A program made the translations under genes and the position numbers. From Candidatus Kuenenia stuttgartensis (GTDB lineage Bacteria > Planctomycetota > Planctomycetia > Pirellulales > UBA1268): a stretch of 54,458 nt of DNA. A model generated the notes under the pieces. The model saw nothing but the letters and a program-made list of their open reading frames with translations, made no database searches and was not told the DNA's origin. The stretch is taken from NCBI GenBank assembly GCA_945870505.1, contig CAMBSN010000009.1, forward strand, positions 1 through 54,458. The letters run 5' to 3'. Of this stretch, positions 17,943 through 30,270 are shown in pieces; the stretch's first letter is position 1; every line of letters starts with the position of its first letter.

Positions 17943-20690
17943 TTGGCAGACGAAAAGAATCCCCCGGCAGACGGCGACGAGAGCCCCGACACGCGACCCG
18001 AGCAAGACGGACTGCGCGACATCTCCGGCGGCCGGCTCATCGAGTTGCCAATCGAGCAGGAGCTCAAGGACAGCTATCTCACGTACGCGATGAGCGTGAT
18101 CGTGAGCCGGGCCCTGCCCGACGTTCGCGACGGCCTCAAGCCCTCCCAGCGTCGGATTCTGGTCGCGATGAACGACCTCAATCTCTCGCCGGGCGCCTCC
18201 CGCGTGAAGTGCGCCAAGATCTCTGGCGACACCAGCGGCAACTACCATCCGCACGGCGAGAGCGTGATCTATCCAACGCTCGTCCGCATGGCCCAGGAAT
18301 GGAACATGCGGCATGTCCTCATCGACAAGCAGGGCAACTTCGGCTCGATCGCCGGCTTGCCTGCCGCTGCGATGCGATACACGGAGGCGAGGCTCTCGCC
18401 GATCGCCTCGATGATGCTCGACGATCTCGGCCTCGACACGGTCGATTACGTGCCGAGTTACGACGAGCGAAACACCGAGCCGGTGGTGTTGCCGAGCCGG
18501 TTTCCCAACCTGCTCGTCAACGGTGCCGGCGGCATCGCGGTTGGCATGGCCACGAGCATCCCGCCGCACAACCTTGCCGAAGTCTGCCGGGCCCTCGTCG
18601 CCCTGATCGACAACCCCGCGGTGTCGATGGGCGAACTGCTGCAGATCGTGCCCGGCCCCGACTTCCCCACGGGCGGCATCGTGATGGGCCGCGAGGCCCT
18701 GATTCGCGGCTACATGACCGGTCGCTCCACGATCACGCTCCGGGCTCGGGCCCACGTGGAGGAGTTCGGGAAGAACCGAAACCGCATCGTCGTCACGGAG
18801 ATTCCCTACCAGCAGACTCGTGACGCGATCGAGGAAAAGATCGCGGAGCTGGTCAACGATGACCGCATCAAGGGGATCTCCGCGATCCGCAATGAGAGCG
18901 ATCTCAAAGAGCCGGTGCGGCTGATCCTCGAGCTCAAGCGAGACGCCGATCCCGACGTCGTTCTCAATCAGCTCTACCAGTTCTCGCCGCTGCAGACATC
19001 GTTCTCGTTGATCTTCCTGGCGCTCGTTGACGGCAAGCCGCGGATCCTTTCCTTCAAGAACATGCTGGAGGAGTTCCTCCGGCACCGCGCGGCGGTCATC
19101 CGCCGCCGCACGCAGCACCTCCTCGCCAGGGCCCGCAGCCGCAAGCACACCCTCGAGGGACTGCTCGTCGCGCTGGCAAACATCGACGAGGTGATTCGGA
19201 TCATCCGCTCGTCGAAGTCGCAGGCGGAAGCCAAGGAGCGGCTCTGCCAACTCCAGGCGCCGGCGGCGCTCCTGGAGCGGGCGCTCGGGCCCGAGGGCTT
19301 CGCGGTCCTCCAGGAGGAGCGGGGCGCTGCCGAGACCTACGGCCTCTCCCCAGTCCAGGCCGACGCGATCCTGCGGCTCACGCTCGGCCAACTCGTGAAT
19401 CTCGAGCATGAGAAACTCGGCGGCGAGCACCGCGAGCTTCTCGCCAAGATCGGCGAGTTCCGCCGGATCCTGTCCAGCGAGGCGAACATCAAGGCCCTGA
19501 TCCGTGCGGAACTGGTTGAACTCGAGGCCAAGCACGGCGATGAGCGGCGGACCGAGATCAGTGGTGAGGCGGGCGACATCCGCGACATGGCGGAGCTGAT
19601 CACCGAGGCCACGATGGTGGTGACGATCAGCCGGGCCGGCTACGTGAAGCGGACGGCCGCCGACGTCTACCGTGCCCAGCGGCGGGGCGGCAAGGGGCTC
19701 ACTGGCGCCCGCACCGACGAGGAAGACCCGATCGAGCACCTGTTCGTGGCCAGCACCCACGACTGGCTGCTGTTCTTCACGACGCTCGGGAAGGTGTTTT
19801 CGATGCGGGTCTTCGAACTGCCGGAACTGGCGCGTGACGCCAGGGGGCGGGCGCTGGTCAACCTGCTGGAGTTTGAGCAGGGAGAGAAGGTAGCCGACTG
19901 CCGTGCCGTGGGAGGCTTTGAGGACCCGAACCAGTTCCTGATGCTCGCCACGCGAAGCGGCGTGGTGAAGAAGACGGCCCTGGAGCAGTATCGCCGCCGC
20001 AGGACGAAGGGCCTGATCGCGGTCAAGCTTCGCGATGGCGACGAACTGATCGACGCCGTGATCACGAAGCCGGGCGACGAACTGGTGCTGGCGACAGCAA
20101 AGGGAATGGCGATCCGTTTCCCCGAGTCAGACGCCCGGCCCATGGGCCGTGACACGAGCGGTGTTCGCGGCATCAAACTCGGCGCCGGCGATCGGCTCGT
20201 CGGCATGGTGGTAGCCGACCCCGAGGCCACGCTGCTCACCGTCTGCGAGAACGGGTTCGGCAAGCGGACGCCCTTCGGTGCCGGCACGCCCGTGTCGGGG
20301 CCCGCGCCCGGCGAGGAGGGCGACGAGGCCGTCGTTGAAACGGAGGCCGTCGATGCCGCCGGAGATGATGCCGAGGGTGACGCGAGTTCGAGTGGGGCGA
20401 AATATCGCACCCAGCGTCGCGGCGGCAAGGGCATTCGCGACATCAAGGCAACTGCCCGAAACGGTTCGGTGGTTTCGATCGTCTCCGTTCGTGATGACGA
20501 CCAGGTGCTGATGATGACCGCCCGCGGCAAGATCCAGCGGGTGAACGTCCACGAGATTCGCCCGATGGGCCGCAACACCCAGGGAGTGCGGATCATGCGG
20601 GTCGATGACGGCGATGCGCTGGCAGCCGTGGTGCCCGTGCCGCCGAGCGAGCAGGAAGAGGCCGACGCCCCGCCGCCGGCTGATGCCTGA
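17943..20690 (+). CDS. gyrA: DNA gyrase subunit A
   Basis: A 915-residue GyrA, the DNA breakage-reunion subunit that introduces negative supercoils with GyrB. The start is TTG 17943, supported by GGAGG at 17930-17934, eight bases upstream. The catalytic tyrosine is Y146 (AMRYTEARL), equivalent to E. coli Y122. The quinolone-resistance region reads [10 protein letters not shown] (102-111): S107 matches S83, but E106 replaces D82 and P111 replaces D87. The C-terminal beta-pinwheel has the GyrA box QRRGGKG at 579-585. A second identical box lies at 824-830, after an acidic low-complexity insertion (about 780-818). Length is somewhat above the E. coli 875. gyrB is not in the window. ParC is a less likely identity because both boxes are intact. 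Confidence 0.96.
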   Translation: MADEKNPPADGDESPDTRPEQDGLRDISGGRLIELPIEQELKDSYLTYAMSVIVSRALPDVRDGLKPSQRRILVAMNDLNLSPGASRVKCAKISGDTSGNYHPHGESVIYPTLVRMAQEWNMRHVLIDKQGNFGSIAGLPAAAMRYTEARLSPIASMMLDDLGLDTVDYVPSYDERNTEPVVLPSRFPNLLVNGAGGIAVGMATSIPPHNLAEVCRALVALIDNPAVSMGELLQIVPGPDFPTGGIVMGREALIRGYMTGRSTITLRARAHVEEFGKNRNRIVVTEIPYQQTRDAIEEKIAELVNDDRIKGISAIRNESDLKEPVRLILELKRDADPDVVLNQLYQFSPLQTSFSLIFLALVDGKPRILSFKNMLEEFLRHRAAVIRRRTQHLLARARSRKHTLEGLLVALANIDEVIRIIRSSKSQAEAKERLCQLQAPAALLERALGPEGFAVLQEERGAAETYGLSPVQADAILRLTLGQLVNLEHEKLGGEHRELLAKIGEFRRILSSEANIKALIRAELVELEAKHGDERRTEISGEAGDIRDMAELITEATMVVTISRAGYVKRTAADVYRAQRRGGKGLTGARTDEEDPIEHLFVASTHDWLLFFTTLGKVFSMRVFELPELARDARGRALVNLLEFEQGEKVADCRAVGGFEDPNQFLMLATRSGVVKKTALEQYRRRRTKGLIAVKLRDGDELIDAVITKPGDELVLATAKGMAIRFPESDARPMGRDTSGVRGIKLGAGDRLVGMVVADPEATLLTVCENGFGKRTPFGAGTPVSGPAPGEEGDEAVVETEAVDAAGDDAEGDASSSGAKYRTQRRGGKGIRDIKATARNGSVVSIVSVRDDDQVLMMTARGKIQRVNVHEIRPMGRNTQGVRIMRVDDGDALAAVVPVPPSEQEEADAPPPADA

Positions 20691-20739
20691 AACAGGCCCT
20701 CGCTTCTTTTTTGATCAGTCCCAAAACAAAGGACATGCC

Positions 20740-22047
20740 ATGCGGATTGCGGTCGTGGGAACGGGCTACGTGGGGCTGGTGACGGGCACCTGCTTTGCGG
20801 ACAGCGGCAACGCCGTTACCTGCCTCGACATCAACGCCGACAAGATCGTGCGGCTCAATCGGGGTGAGATTCCAATCTACGAGCCCGGGCTCGAGGAACT
20901 CGTCCAGCGCAACGCCAAGGCCGGCAGGCTGCGGTTTACCACAGACACCACCGCGGCGATCCGCGGTGCGGAGGTGGTGTTTCTGGCAGTTGGCACGCCC
21001 CCTGCTGCCGATGGTTCGGCCGATCTGTCGGCGCTCTGGAAGGTCGTCGAGTCGATCGGTCCACACCTCGATCCGCGCGCCGTCGTCGTGACCAAGAGTA
21101 CGGTGCCGGTGGGGACGTGCGCGGGGATCGAGCGGCGACTGAAGGCGGCGCTCGGTCGCGACTGCCGCGTTGCCAGCAACCCCGAGTTTCTCAAGGAAGG
21201 GGCTGCGATCGAGGACTTCCAGAAGCCCGATCGCGTCGTCGTGGGTGTGCGTTCGTCCGAGGTGGGCGAGATCCTGAAGACGCTCTACGCCCCGTTCCTC
21301 CGCACCGAGAATCCGTTTCTGGCGATGTCGCCCGAGAGTTCGGAGATGACGAAATACGTGGCCAACGCTCTGCTCGCCACGAAGATCAGTTTCATCAACG
21401 AGGTGGCGAACCTCTGCGAGCGGATGGAGGCCGACATCGACGACGTCCGTCGGGGCATCGGCCACGACAGCAGGATCGGCTTCGCCTTCTTGTTTCCGGG
21501 GGCCGGCTACGGCGGCAGCTGCTTCCCGAAGGATGTGCAGGCGCTGGCGTCGATGGCCCGCGGCTGCGGGCTCGCGCCACTGATCCTCACGGCGGTCCAC
21601 GAGACCAATCTCGCCCAGAAGCAGGTGCTCGGCCAGAAGATCGATGCCCACTTCGGCGGCGACCTGGCAGGGAAGAAGGTCGCGGTCTGGGGACTGGCGT
21701 TCAAGCCGCGGACCGATGACGTGCGCGACGCTCCGGCGATCGACCTGATCGAGCGGCTTCTGGCGGGCGGCGCAATCGTCAGCGTGTACGACCCCGAAGC
21801 GATGGACAATGTTCGCGCGATCTACGGCAGTCGGCTCACCTATGCGGCCGGGAGCCTTGAAGCGGTTGACGGCGTCGACTGCCTGGCCATCGTGACGGAG
21901 TGGGGCAATTTTCGCAGGCCCGACTTCGACGCCATGGCCGCCAGGATGCGGGCGAAGGTGATTTTCGATGGCCGGAACCTCTACTCGCCCCAAGAGATGC
22001 AGGCCCGAGGTTTCGCCTACCATGCCATCGGGAAGGCCCCGGTCTGA
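20740..22047 (+). CDS. ugd: UDP-glucose 6-dehydrogenase
   Basis: A 435-residue enzyme that oxidises UDP-glucose twice with NAD+ to UDP-glucuronate, a precursor of capsule, exopolysaccharide and other envelope sugars. The N-terminal Rossmann motif is [10 protein letters not shown] (7-16). Other signatures are [25 protein letters not shown] and [13 protein letters not shown]. Helix residues K205 and N209 ([14 protein letters not shown]) and the catalytic C261 in GGSCFPKD are present. A C-terminal UDP-binding domain follows ([20 protein letters not shown]). Start ATG 20740 has an AAAGGA about 7 bases upstream; the frame before it is a gyrA shadow. It lies 49 bp after gyrA, so read-through from gyrA is possible. 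An equivalent name for orthologues is tuaD/rkpK. Confidence 0.95.
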   Translation: MRIAVVGTGYVGLVTGTCFADSGNAVTCLDINADKIVRLNRGEIPIYEPGLEELVQRNAKAGRLRFTTDTTAAIRGAEVVFLAVGTPPAADGSADLSALWKVVESIGPHLDPRAVVVTKSTVPVGTCAGIERRLKAALGRDCRVASNPEFLKEGAAIEDFQKPDRVVVGVRSSEVGEILKTLYAPFLRTENPFLAMSPESSEMTKYVANALLATKISFINEVANLCERMEADIDDVRRGIGHDSRIGFAFLFPGAGYGGSCFPKDVQALASMARGCGLAPLILTAVHETNLAQKQVLGQKIDAHFGGDLAGKKVAVWGLAFKPRTDDVRDAPAIDLIERLLAGGAIVSVYDPEAMDNVRAIYGSRLTYAAGSLEAVDGVDCLAIVTEWGNFRRPDFDAMAARMRAKVIFDGRNLYSPQEMQARGFAYHAIGKAPV

Positions 22048-22237
22048 GGTGGGCCAGTCGGATTCGCGGCGCTGCCCGTCGGGCCACCGAACGCCTGGCC
22101 CGGCGTTGTTTGACACGCGCCTCGGGGCAGGGTTCAATCTTCGCGCCCGGGAACCCATCGGTGGGGCAGGCCTCGCAGCCACCAGTCCGGACGGAGTTCG
22201 TCCCGTCTCCCTCTCTTATTTTCGGAGCCTCCTGATC

Positions 22238-24853
<2,616 letters not shown>

Positions 24854-24870
24854 GACCCTCCCTGGGCGTC

Positions 24871-25002
24871 GGGGCTGCCCATGCCCCGGCTCCGGACGTT
24901 CGCTTCGGACATCCTGTCCTTCGCTCACTCGGATGCCGCCTGCGCTTTGCCATCCTGGCTGCGCTTGTCGGCATACGCCGGCTCCGGGGCATGGGCAGCC
25001 CC
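24871..25002. repeat. 132-bp element with perfect 19-bp inverted ends (family member 1)
   Basis: The ends GGGGCTGCCCATGCCCCGG (24871-24889) and its exact complement (24984-25002) flank about 94 bp of GC-rich sequence with smaller internal repeats. It begins 17 bp after the hppA stop and ends 56 bp before tgt. Related elements lie at 34404-34531 and 46980-47107. It could act as a terminator or be a non-autonomous mobile/REP-like element; no transposase is nearby. Confidence 0.8.
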
Positions 25003-25058
25003 TCGCAAAATGGCTCATGCGATTCACGTCGTGCCCTGCTGGCCGGTAGTCTGACCGC

Positions 25059-26189
25059 ATGCAACCTGGATTCGCATTCGAGATCGCGGCGACGGACGGT
25101 GCGGCGCGGGCGGGAACGCTGACGACGCCGCACGGCAGCGTGCCCACGCCCCTGTTCATGCCGGTGGCCACGCTCGCCAGCGTGAAGGGGGTCGACATCG
25201 GCCGCGTGCGCGAGACCGGCGCCGGGATGGTGCTCTCCAATGCCTATCACCTCCACCTGCGGCCCGGCGAGGCGCTCGTGGAGGCTGCAGGGGGCGTGGC
25301 GGCGTTTATGGGCTGGAATGGTCCGACGCTCACCGACTCGGGTGGCTTTCAGGTGTTCAGCCTGGCGAAGCAGGTGAAGGTGACGGAGGCAGGGGCGTTT
25401 TTCCGCTCGCACATCGACGGGCGGGCGGTGGAGTTCACGCCCGAGAACTCGATGCGGATCCAGGAGCGGATCGGCGCCGATATCGCCATGCAGATGGATC
25501 ATGTCGTCGCCCTGCCTGCCGAACGGTCGGTGGTGGAAGACGCGATGCGGCGGTCGCTTCGCTGGGCCGAGCGGTGCCGGGCGGCTCACACGCGTGCCGA
25601 TCAGGCACTCTTCGGGATCGTGCAGGGAGGGCTCGATCCCGAACTTCGGCAGGAGAGTGCCGAGGGGCTGAGGTCGCTCGGGTTTCCCGGCTACGCGGTT
25701 GGCGGCTTGTCGGTGGGGGAGGGGCCCGAGGCGATGGTGGCGGCACTGCAGGTGACCACGCCCCACCTGCCCGCGGATCGCCCGCGCTACCTCATGGGGG
25801 TGGGCCAGCCGGAAGACATCATGGCGGCCGTCGCCGCCGGCATCGACATGTTCGACTGCGTGCTTCCCACGCGGTGCGGCCGCAACTCGCTGGTCTACAC
25901 CTTCGCGGGGCAGGTGCGGCTGAGGAACGCCCGGCATGCCACCGACGAGCGGCCGCTGGAGGAGGGCTGCCCCTGCGTCGCCTGCCGCCATGGCCGGCGG
26001 TATCTCCGGCACCTGTTCCTGGCAGGCGAGATGCTGGGGCCGGTGCTGGCCTCGATCCACAACCTGACCTTCTACCAGCGGCTCGTTGCCCGGCTCCGGA
26101 AGGGGATCGTGTCGGGGTCCCTCCCGGCCGTGGTGGCGGAACTCCGCCGGGGCATGGCGGCCGGGGACGATCGCGGCACCGACCCCTGA
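25059..26189 (+). CDS. tgt: Queuine tRNA-ribosyltransferase (tRNA-guanine transglycosylase)
   Basis: A 376-residue TIM-barrel enzyme that exchanges guanine-34 for preQ1 in tRNAs with GUN anticodons, a step in queuosine synthesis. Seen features are LTDSGGFQVFSL (general acid/base Asp), IVQGGLDPELRQ and VGGLSVGE. DMFDCVLPTR (263-272) contains the nucleophilic Asp. The zinc site is C304, C306, C309 and H334 (CxCx2Cx25H). Length matches E. coli Tgt (375). It is followed after 126 bp by yajC and secDF, an order shared with many bacteria (tgt-yajC-secD-secF). ATG 25059 gives the normal N-terminus; an inverted-repeat element separates it from hppA. Confidence 0.97.
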   Translation: MQPGFAFEIAATDGAARAGTLTTPHGSVPTPLFMPVATLASVKGVDIGRVRETGAGMVLSNAYHLHLRPGEALVEAAGGVAAFMGWNGPTLTDSGGFQVFSLAKQVKVTEAGAFFRSHIDGRAVEFTPENSMRIQERIGADIAMQMDHVVALPAERSVVEDAMRRSLRWAERCRAAHTRADQALFGIVQGGLDPELRQESAEGLRSLGFPGYAVGGLSVGEGPEAMVAALQVTTPHLPADRPRYLMGVGQPEDIMAAVAAGIDMFDCVLPTRCGRNSLVYTFAGQVRLRNARHATDERPLEEGCPCVACRHGRRYLRHLFLAGEMLGPVLASIHNLTFYQRLVARLRKGIVSGSLPAVVAELRRGMAAGDDRGTDP

Positions 26190-26315
26190 CCCAAGACGCG
26201 TAGCGTCCGGTCGTGACGCATCGCCCTTGTCGCTCGCGCGCCATGACCACTACATTTTCGGGCTTGGCATGACGGGGCGCTCCCCGGCAGCCTTCGTTTT
26301 CAGCCGGATGGCCGC

Positions 26316-26705
26316 ATGACTGCACCCGTGATCACCGCGTTTCCCCTCCCGACGCCCCTGGCGGCGGTGTGCATCGCGCAGGCCGCCGATCGTCCCGAGG
26401 CGCCGTTCGCCCTGCAGTACCTCCCGCTGATCGCAATCGCCGCGGTGGCCTACCTGCTGCTGTTTCGGCCCGAGCGGGAACGGATGAAGAAGCAGCAGGA
26501 CCTCCTCGCTGCCATCAAGAAGAATGACCGGGTGGTGACGTCGTCAGGCATCTACGGAACGGTTGCGAGCGTCGACCGCGAGGCGGACCGGGTGACCCTC
26601 AAGATCGACGAGGCGTCGAACGCGAAAATCAGCGTCACGCTCTCGAGCCTGGCGCGGGTGATTCGTGATGGAGCCGACGGAGGGGATCACGACGGCGGTG
26701 GCTGA
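26316..26705 (+). CDS. yajC: Preprotein translocase subunit YajC
   Basis: A 129-residue inner-membrane protein with a single transmembrane helix (about 37-52, LPLIAIAAVAYLLLFRP). The cytoplasmic YajC domain follows: RPERERMKKQQDLLAAIKKNDRVVTSSGIYGTVASVD, then DRVTLKIDEASNAKISVTLSSLARVI. YajC associates with SecDF in the Sec holotranslocon. An N-terminal extension of about 30 residues precedes the helix. It lies directly before secDF (63 bp) and after tgt, the conserved neighbourhood. Confidence 0.93.
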   Translation: MTAPVITAFPLPTPLAAVCIAQAADRPEAPFALQYLPLIAIAAVAYLLLFRPERERMKKQQDLLAAIKKNDRVVTSSGIYGTVASVDREADRVTLKIDEASNAKISVTLSSLARVIRDGADGGDHDGGG

Positions 26706-26768
26706 GCGGGAGCCCGGTTGCGGCACGCCGCCAAGACCAAGACACGGATTCAGGAACGGGATGAAGGC

Positions 26769-29700
26769 ATGAATATGTCGAGCATTGCAGTGGGCATCAT
26801 CGCACAGGCCATGGCATCGGCCGCGGCCACCGAGGCGGCCGTGCCGTGGTGGCGTGAGGGCTGGGCACTGTGGGGCATCGCGCTGCTCACGCTGGCAGTG
26901 CCGACGTTCGTCGCCCGGCTGATCGCGGGAGCCCTGCGGGCTTCCGACATGTGGGGCCGGATCGCCGCCGTGCTCATCGCGCTCACCGCCGGTGTGGTGA
27001 TCTGCCGGCTGGGCTGGCCGCCGCGGCTCGGCATCGACCTCAAGGGTGGTCTCATCCTGGTCTACGAAGTCGACAACTCGAAGCAGTCGGCAGCTCGGGT
27101 GGACGACGCGATTCGCCGCGTGGAGGGCATTCTCAAGTCCCAAGACGGCTCCCAGGGGACGGTGCGCCGTCGGCAGGGCGGTGGGGTGACAGTGCGGCTG
27201 GCGACGGCCGACTCTCGCGCCCGCGAGGCGTTCACCGCCGCGATCAAGCAAGAGGAGTTCGACCGGGTTCAGGTTCGCGAGGTCGCCCGCCGTGATCGGG
27301 ACGACTCCCTCGAAATCGACTTCGACGTGGTCGCCGAGGCGGCCCCGGTCGCCATGGACAAACTCGTCGCGGCCGTCAGTCGCCGTGTGAATCCAGGCGG
27401 CCAGAAGGAGGTCACTGTCCGTCAGTACGGGCTCGATCAGATCGAAGTGATCATTCCCGAGGTGGAGCAGTCGGAGGTCGATCTGATCAAGCGGGTGGTG
27501 TCGAGCGCCGGCGTGCTCGAGTTCCGCATCCTGGCCAATCGCGACGACACCCGCCACCGCGCGGCGATCACTCTGGCCGAAAAGACTGCGGGTCAGACCG
27601 TCCGTCAGGGCGACGAGACGCTCGCCCGCTGGGTCCAGGTCGACGTCAAAAAGATGGATCCCTCGGACGACCGTCGCCTGGTCACGCGGCAGAATGCTGA
27701 CGGGGGTATCGACATATTGGTGATCAATGACCCGTTCAACGTCACCGGCGGCGATCTCGGCCGGGTGAGCCCGAGCCTCGACGAGAGTCTCGCGCCGTGC
27801 GTGAACTTCACGTTCACCTCCAAGGGCGCTCCCCGCTTCGGGCTGCTCACCGGCCGCAACCTGCCTGATCCGGCCAACGGGCTGCAGAGCCGCCTCGGCA
27901 TCCTGCTCGACGACGTTGTCCAGTCGGCACCGTCGATCAAGAGCACCATCACGTCGTTCGGCCAGATCACGGGCAACTTCAAGCAGCCCGAGGTCGATTT
28001 CCTCGTCGAGGTTCTCAACGCCGGCAGCCTTCCGGCCGCCCTGCGCAGCGAGCCGATCAGCGAGCAGCGGATCAGTTCCCAGCTCGGCGATGACACGATC
28101 AAGTCGGCCCGCCTGGCCATGATCCTCGCGACCCTGCTCGTGCTCACCTTCATGCTGGCCTACTACCGGTTCTCCGGTTTCGTGGCCGACCTTGCGGTGC
28201 TCCTGAACATCGTGCTCGTCGTCGCGGTGATGATTTCCTTCAAGGCGGCGTTCACCCTCGCTGGCCTCGCCGGTCTCGTGCTCTCGGTCGGCATGGCGGT
28301 CGACGCCAACGTGCTGATTTACGAGCGGATGCGGGAGGAGATGGATCGGGGGGCGGCGGTGCGGATGGCGATCCGCAACGGCTTCGCCCGGGCGTTCTCC
28401 ACGATTGTGGATTCCAATCTCACGACCCTGATCACGGCCGTGGTGTTGTTTGCGATCGGCACCGACCAGCTCAAGGGCTTCGCCGTCACGCTGTTCTTCG
28501 GCCTGCTCCTCAATCTGTTCACGGCCGTGTTTTGCTCGCGGGTGGTGTTCGACCTCGCCGAGCGAAACCGCTGGATCACGACGCTCTCGATGTCGCGAAT
28601 TTTCGGCCAGCCGAACTTCCAGTTCGTGAAGTGGATGAAGCCGGCGATCATCGGCTCGCTGCTCTTCATCCTCGCCGGCCTGGCGGCCGCCTGGCACCGC
28701 GGCCAGGGCCTGTTCGACATCGATTTCACCGGCGGCACGAGCGTGCAGATCGAGTTCAAGCCCGACCAGCCGCTGGGGATCGCGGCAGTCCGCAACGCCG
28801 TGGCGGCGTTGCCGGATGCGGCCGTCAGTTCGGTGTCGACTCCTGGCGCGGCCCCCGATCTGCGTTACAAAATCGACACCTCCCTCCGCGGCGCCGACTC
28901 CAGCGAGGTTGAATCGCGGATCCGTGACCTCTTTCCGGGCCGGCTGGCCACCTACGGCATGGACATCGTGGACGTGGCGGCGAGGCCGCGCGATTCCGCG
29001 AAGGAGCCGGCGGCGAACGCCGAGGCCGCTGCGCCGCAGGCCGTGACGGCGGCCACACTGCGGTTTCCGCAGAAGATCAGCCGCGCCACGCTCCGCGAGA
29101 ACGTGAAGCAGGCTCTGGAGACGGAGAAGATCGGCGATGCCGACTTCGAACTCGCTTCAACCGATCCGGGGGCCGTTTCCGGGCGGGCCTGCAGCGATTG
29201 GACACTGACCACCACCCTCGATCCGGCATCGACCCGCGGGATTCTCGAGAGCGTGAAGGCGAAGCTCGCTGAGACCCCGGTCTATCTCGCGGCCAACGCG
29301 ATCGGTGGCAAGGTGGCGGGCAACACGCAACTCACCGCCGTCTACGCGCTGCTCGCTAGCCTGCTGATGATCGTGCTCTACGTCTGGATCCGGTTTCAGA
29401 ACGTCGCCTTCGGGTTCGCGGCGGTGATCGCACTGGCGCACGACGTGCTTGTGGCGGTGGCCTGCCTGGCGCTGAGCAGGTACGTGGCTCCGTATCTCGG
29501 CTGGGCGCTTGTCGACGACTTCAAGATCAGCCTCGACGTCGTCGCAGCCCTGCTGACGATCATCGGCTTCTCGATCAATGACACGATCGTGATCTTTGAC
29601 CGCCTCCGCGAACTCCGGGGGAAGGGGCGCTACGTGACCGCTGCGATGGTCGACAAGGCGGTCAACCAGACGCTGAGCCGGACGATCCTGACGTCGGGCA

Positions 29701-29900
29701 CGGCGCTCCTGGCGACGCTGATCCTGTATGCCGTCGGCGGTCAGGGCATCCATGCCTTCGCCTTCACGATGCTTGTGGGCATCATCGTGGGCTCCTACAG
29801 CACGATCTACATCGCGTCGCCGATCGTGCTCTGGCTGCAGCACGCCTTCTCCGGTGAGGAGCGGCCGGTGCGGGGCGGTGCTGCGACCAAGACGGCCTGA
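26769..29900 (+). CDS. secDF: Protein translocase subunit SecDF (fused)
   Basis: A 1043-residue fusion of SecD and SecF, the proton-driven RND-type module that pulls exported proteins through SecYEG. SecD motif DLKGG is at 90-94, followed by a large periplasmic domain. The first six-helix block includes the SVGMAVDANVLIYERMREE motif. The SecF half starts near residue 610 and carries DFTGG (652-656), a second periplasmic domain with an Ala-rich insertion (about 745-760), and helices with FSINDTIVIFDRLRE. Two hydrophobic segments precede the SecD domain, one more than usual. ATG 26769 is preferred over the TTG at 26718; ATG 26775 has the better-placed AAGG and is also possible. Fused SecDF is common in Planctomycetes and Bacteroidetes. 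Confidence 0.95.
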   Translation: MNMSSIAVGIIAQAMASAAATEAAVPWWREGWALWGIALLTLAVPTFVARLIAGALRASDMWGRIAAVLIALTAGVVICRLGWPPRLGIDLKGGLILVYEVDNSKQSAARVDDAIRRVEGILKSQDGSQGTVRRRQGGGVTVRLATADSRAREAFTAAIKQEEFDRVQVREVARRDRDDSLEIDFDVVAEAAPVAMDKLVAAVSRRVNPGGQKEVTVRQYGLDQIEVIIPEVEQSEVDLIKRVVSSAGVLEFRILANRDDTRHRAAITLAEKTAGQTVRQGDETLARWVQVDVKKMDPSDDRRLVTRQNADGGIDILVINDPFNVTGGDLGRVSPSLDESLAPCVNFTFTSKGAPRFGLLTGRNLPDPANGLQSRLGILLDDVVQSAPSIKSTITSFGQITGNFKQPEVDFLVEVLNAGSLPAALRSEPISEQRISSQLGDDTIKSARLAMILATLLVLTFMLAYYRFSGFVADLAVLLNIVLVVAVMISFKAAFTLAGLAGLVLSVGMAVDANVLIYERMREEMDRGAAVRMAIRNGFARAFSTIVDSNLTTLITAVVLFAIGTDQLKGFAVTLFFGLLLNLFTAVFCSRVVFDLAERNRWITTLSMSRIFGQPNFQFVKWMKPAIIGSLLFILAGLAAAWHRGQGLFDIDFTGGTSVQIEFKPDQPLGIAAVRNAVAALPDAAVSSVSTPGAAPDLRYKIDTSLRGADSSEVESRIRDLFPGRLATYGMDIVDVAARPRDSAKEPAANAEAAAPQAVTAATLRFPQKISRATLRENVKQALETEKIGDADFELASTDPGAVSGRACSDWTLTTTLDPASTRGILESVKAKLAETPVYLAANAIGGKVAGNTQLTAVYALLASLLMIVLYVWIRFQNVAFGFAAVIALAHDVLVAVACLALSRYVAPYLGWALVDDFKISLDVVAALLTIIGFSINDTIVIFDRLRELRGKGRYVTAAMVDKAVNQTLSRTILTSGTALLATLILYAVGGQGIHAFAFTMLVGIIVGSYSTIYIASPIVLWLQHAFSGEERPVRGGAATKTA

Positions 29901-30270
29901 TCCAGGTTGCGGGTGAGCCTCGTGCGTCGTCTCGGCACCGCAGCCGGCCGGAGGCATGCTCGCTCCTTCCGAATCACCTGCGAGCCCAAGGCGAATCGGG
30001 AAGACACACAGGTTGAAAACCTGTGCTACGAGAGGCCGCGAGCTTCATGGACGCCTCGGGATCCCATGCGACCCGTTGGTGGACGGCTGCACCGATTCTC
30101 CCTGTGGGGGGCCATGGGCAAGCCCTGCGGGACGTGCCGCCCATCCGGGCGAGGATGCTCGCGTTGAAGCTGCCGGCGGCAACTGCCGGTCGGCGCGGCG
30201 GTCGGCAGGGGGGCATGGTTGCATGGCGACGCATGCGGCCGGCATCCGTCGCACACGAGGCGAGGGTGAC
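29901..30270. other. 370-bp spacer between secDF and the LysM gene
   Basis: It contains one CACAGGTT palindrome (30007-30025), about 107 bp after the secDF stop. The rest is GC-rich sequence in which the downstream LysM frame is open but shows no protein-like composition before about 30223. I see no RNA gene or convincing promoter. Confidence 0.5.
30007..30025. repeat. Dispersed palindrome, CACAGGTT family copy 3
   Basis: CACAGGTT / AACCTGTG with a GAA loop followed by CTACGAG; the first 24 bases match copy 1 (12954) including flanking ACA and GCTA. It lies downstream of secDF. Confidence 0.8.

Noticed and set aside
26190-26315. Sigma-54-like motif TTGGCATGACGGGGCG before yajC
   Set aside because: The spacing gives CG rather than GC at -12, so the essential dinucleotide is missing.
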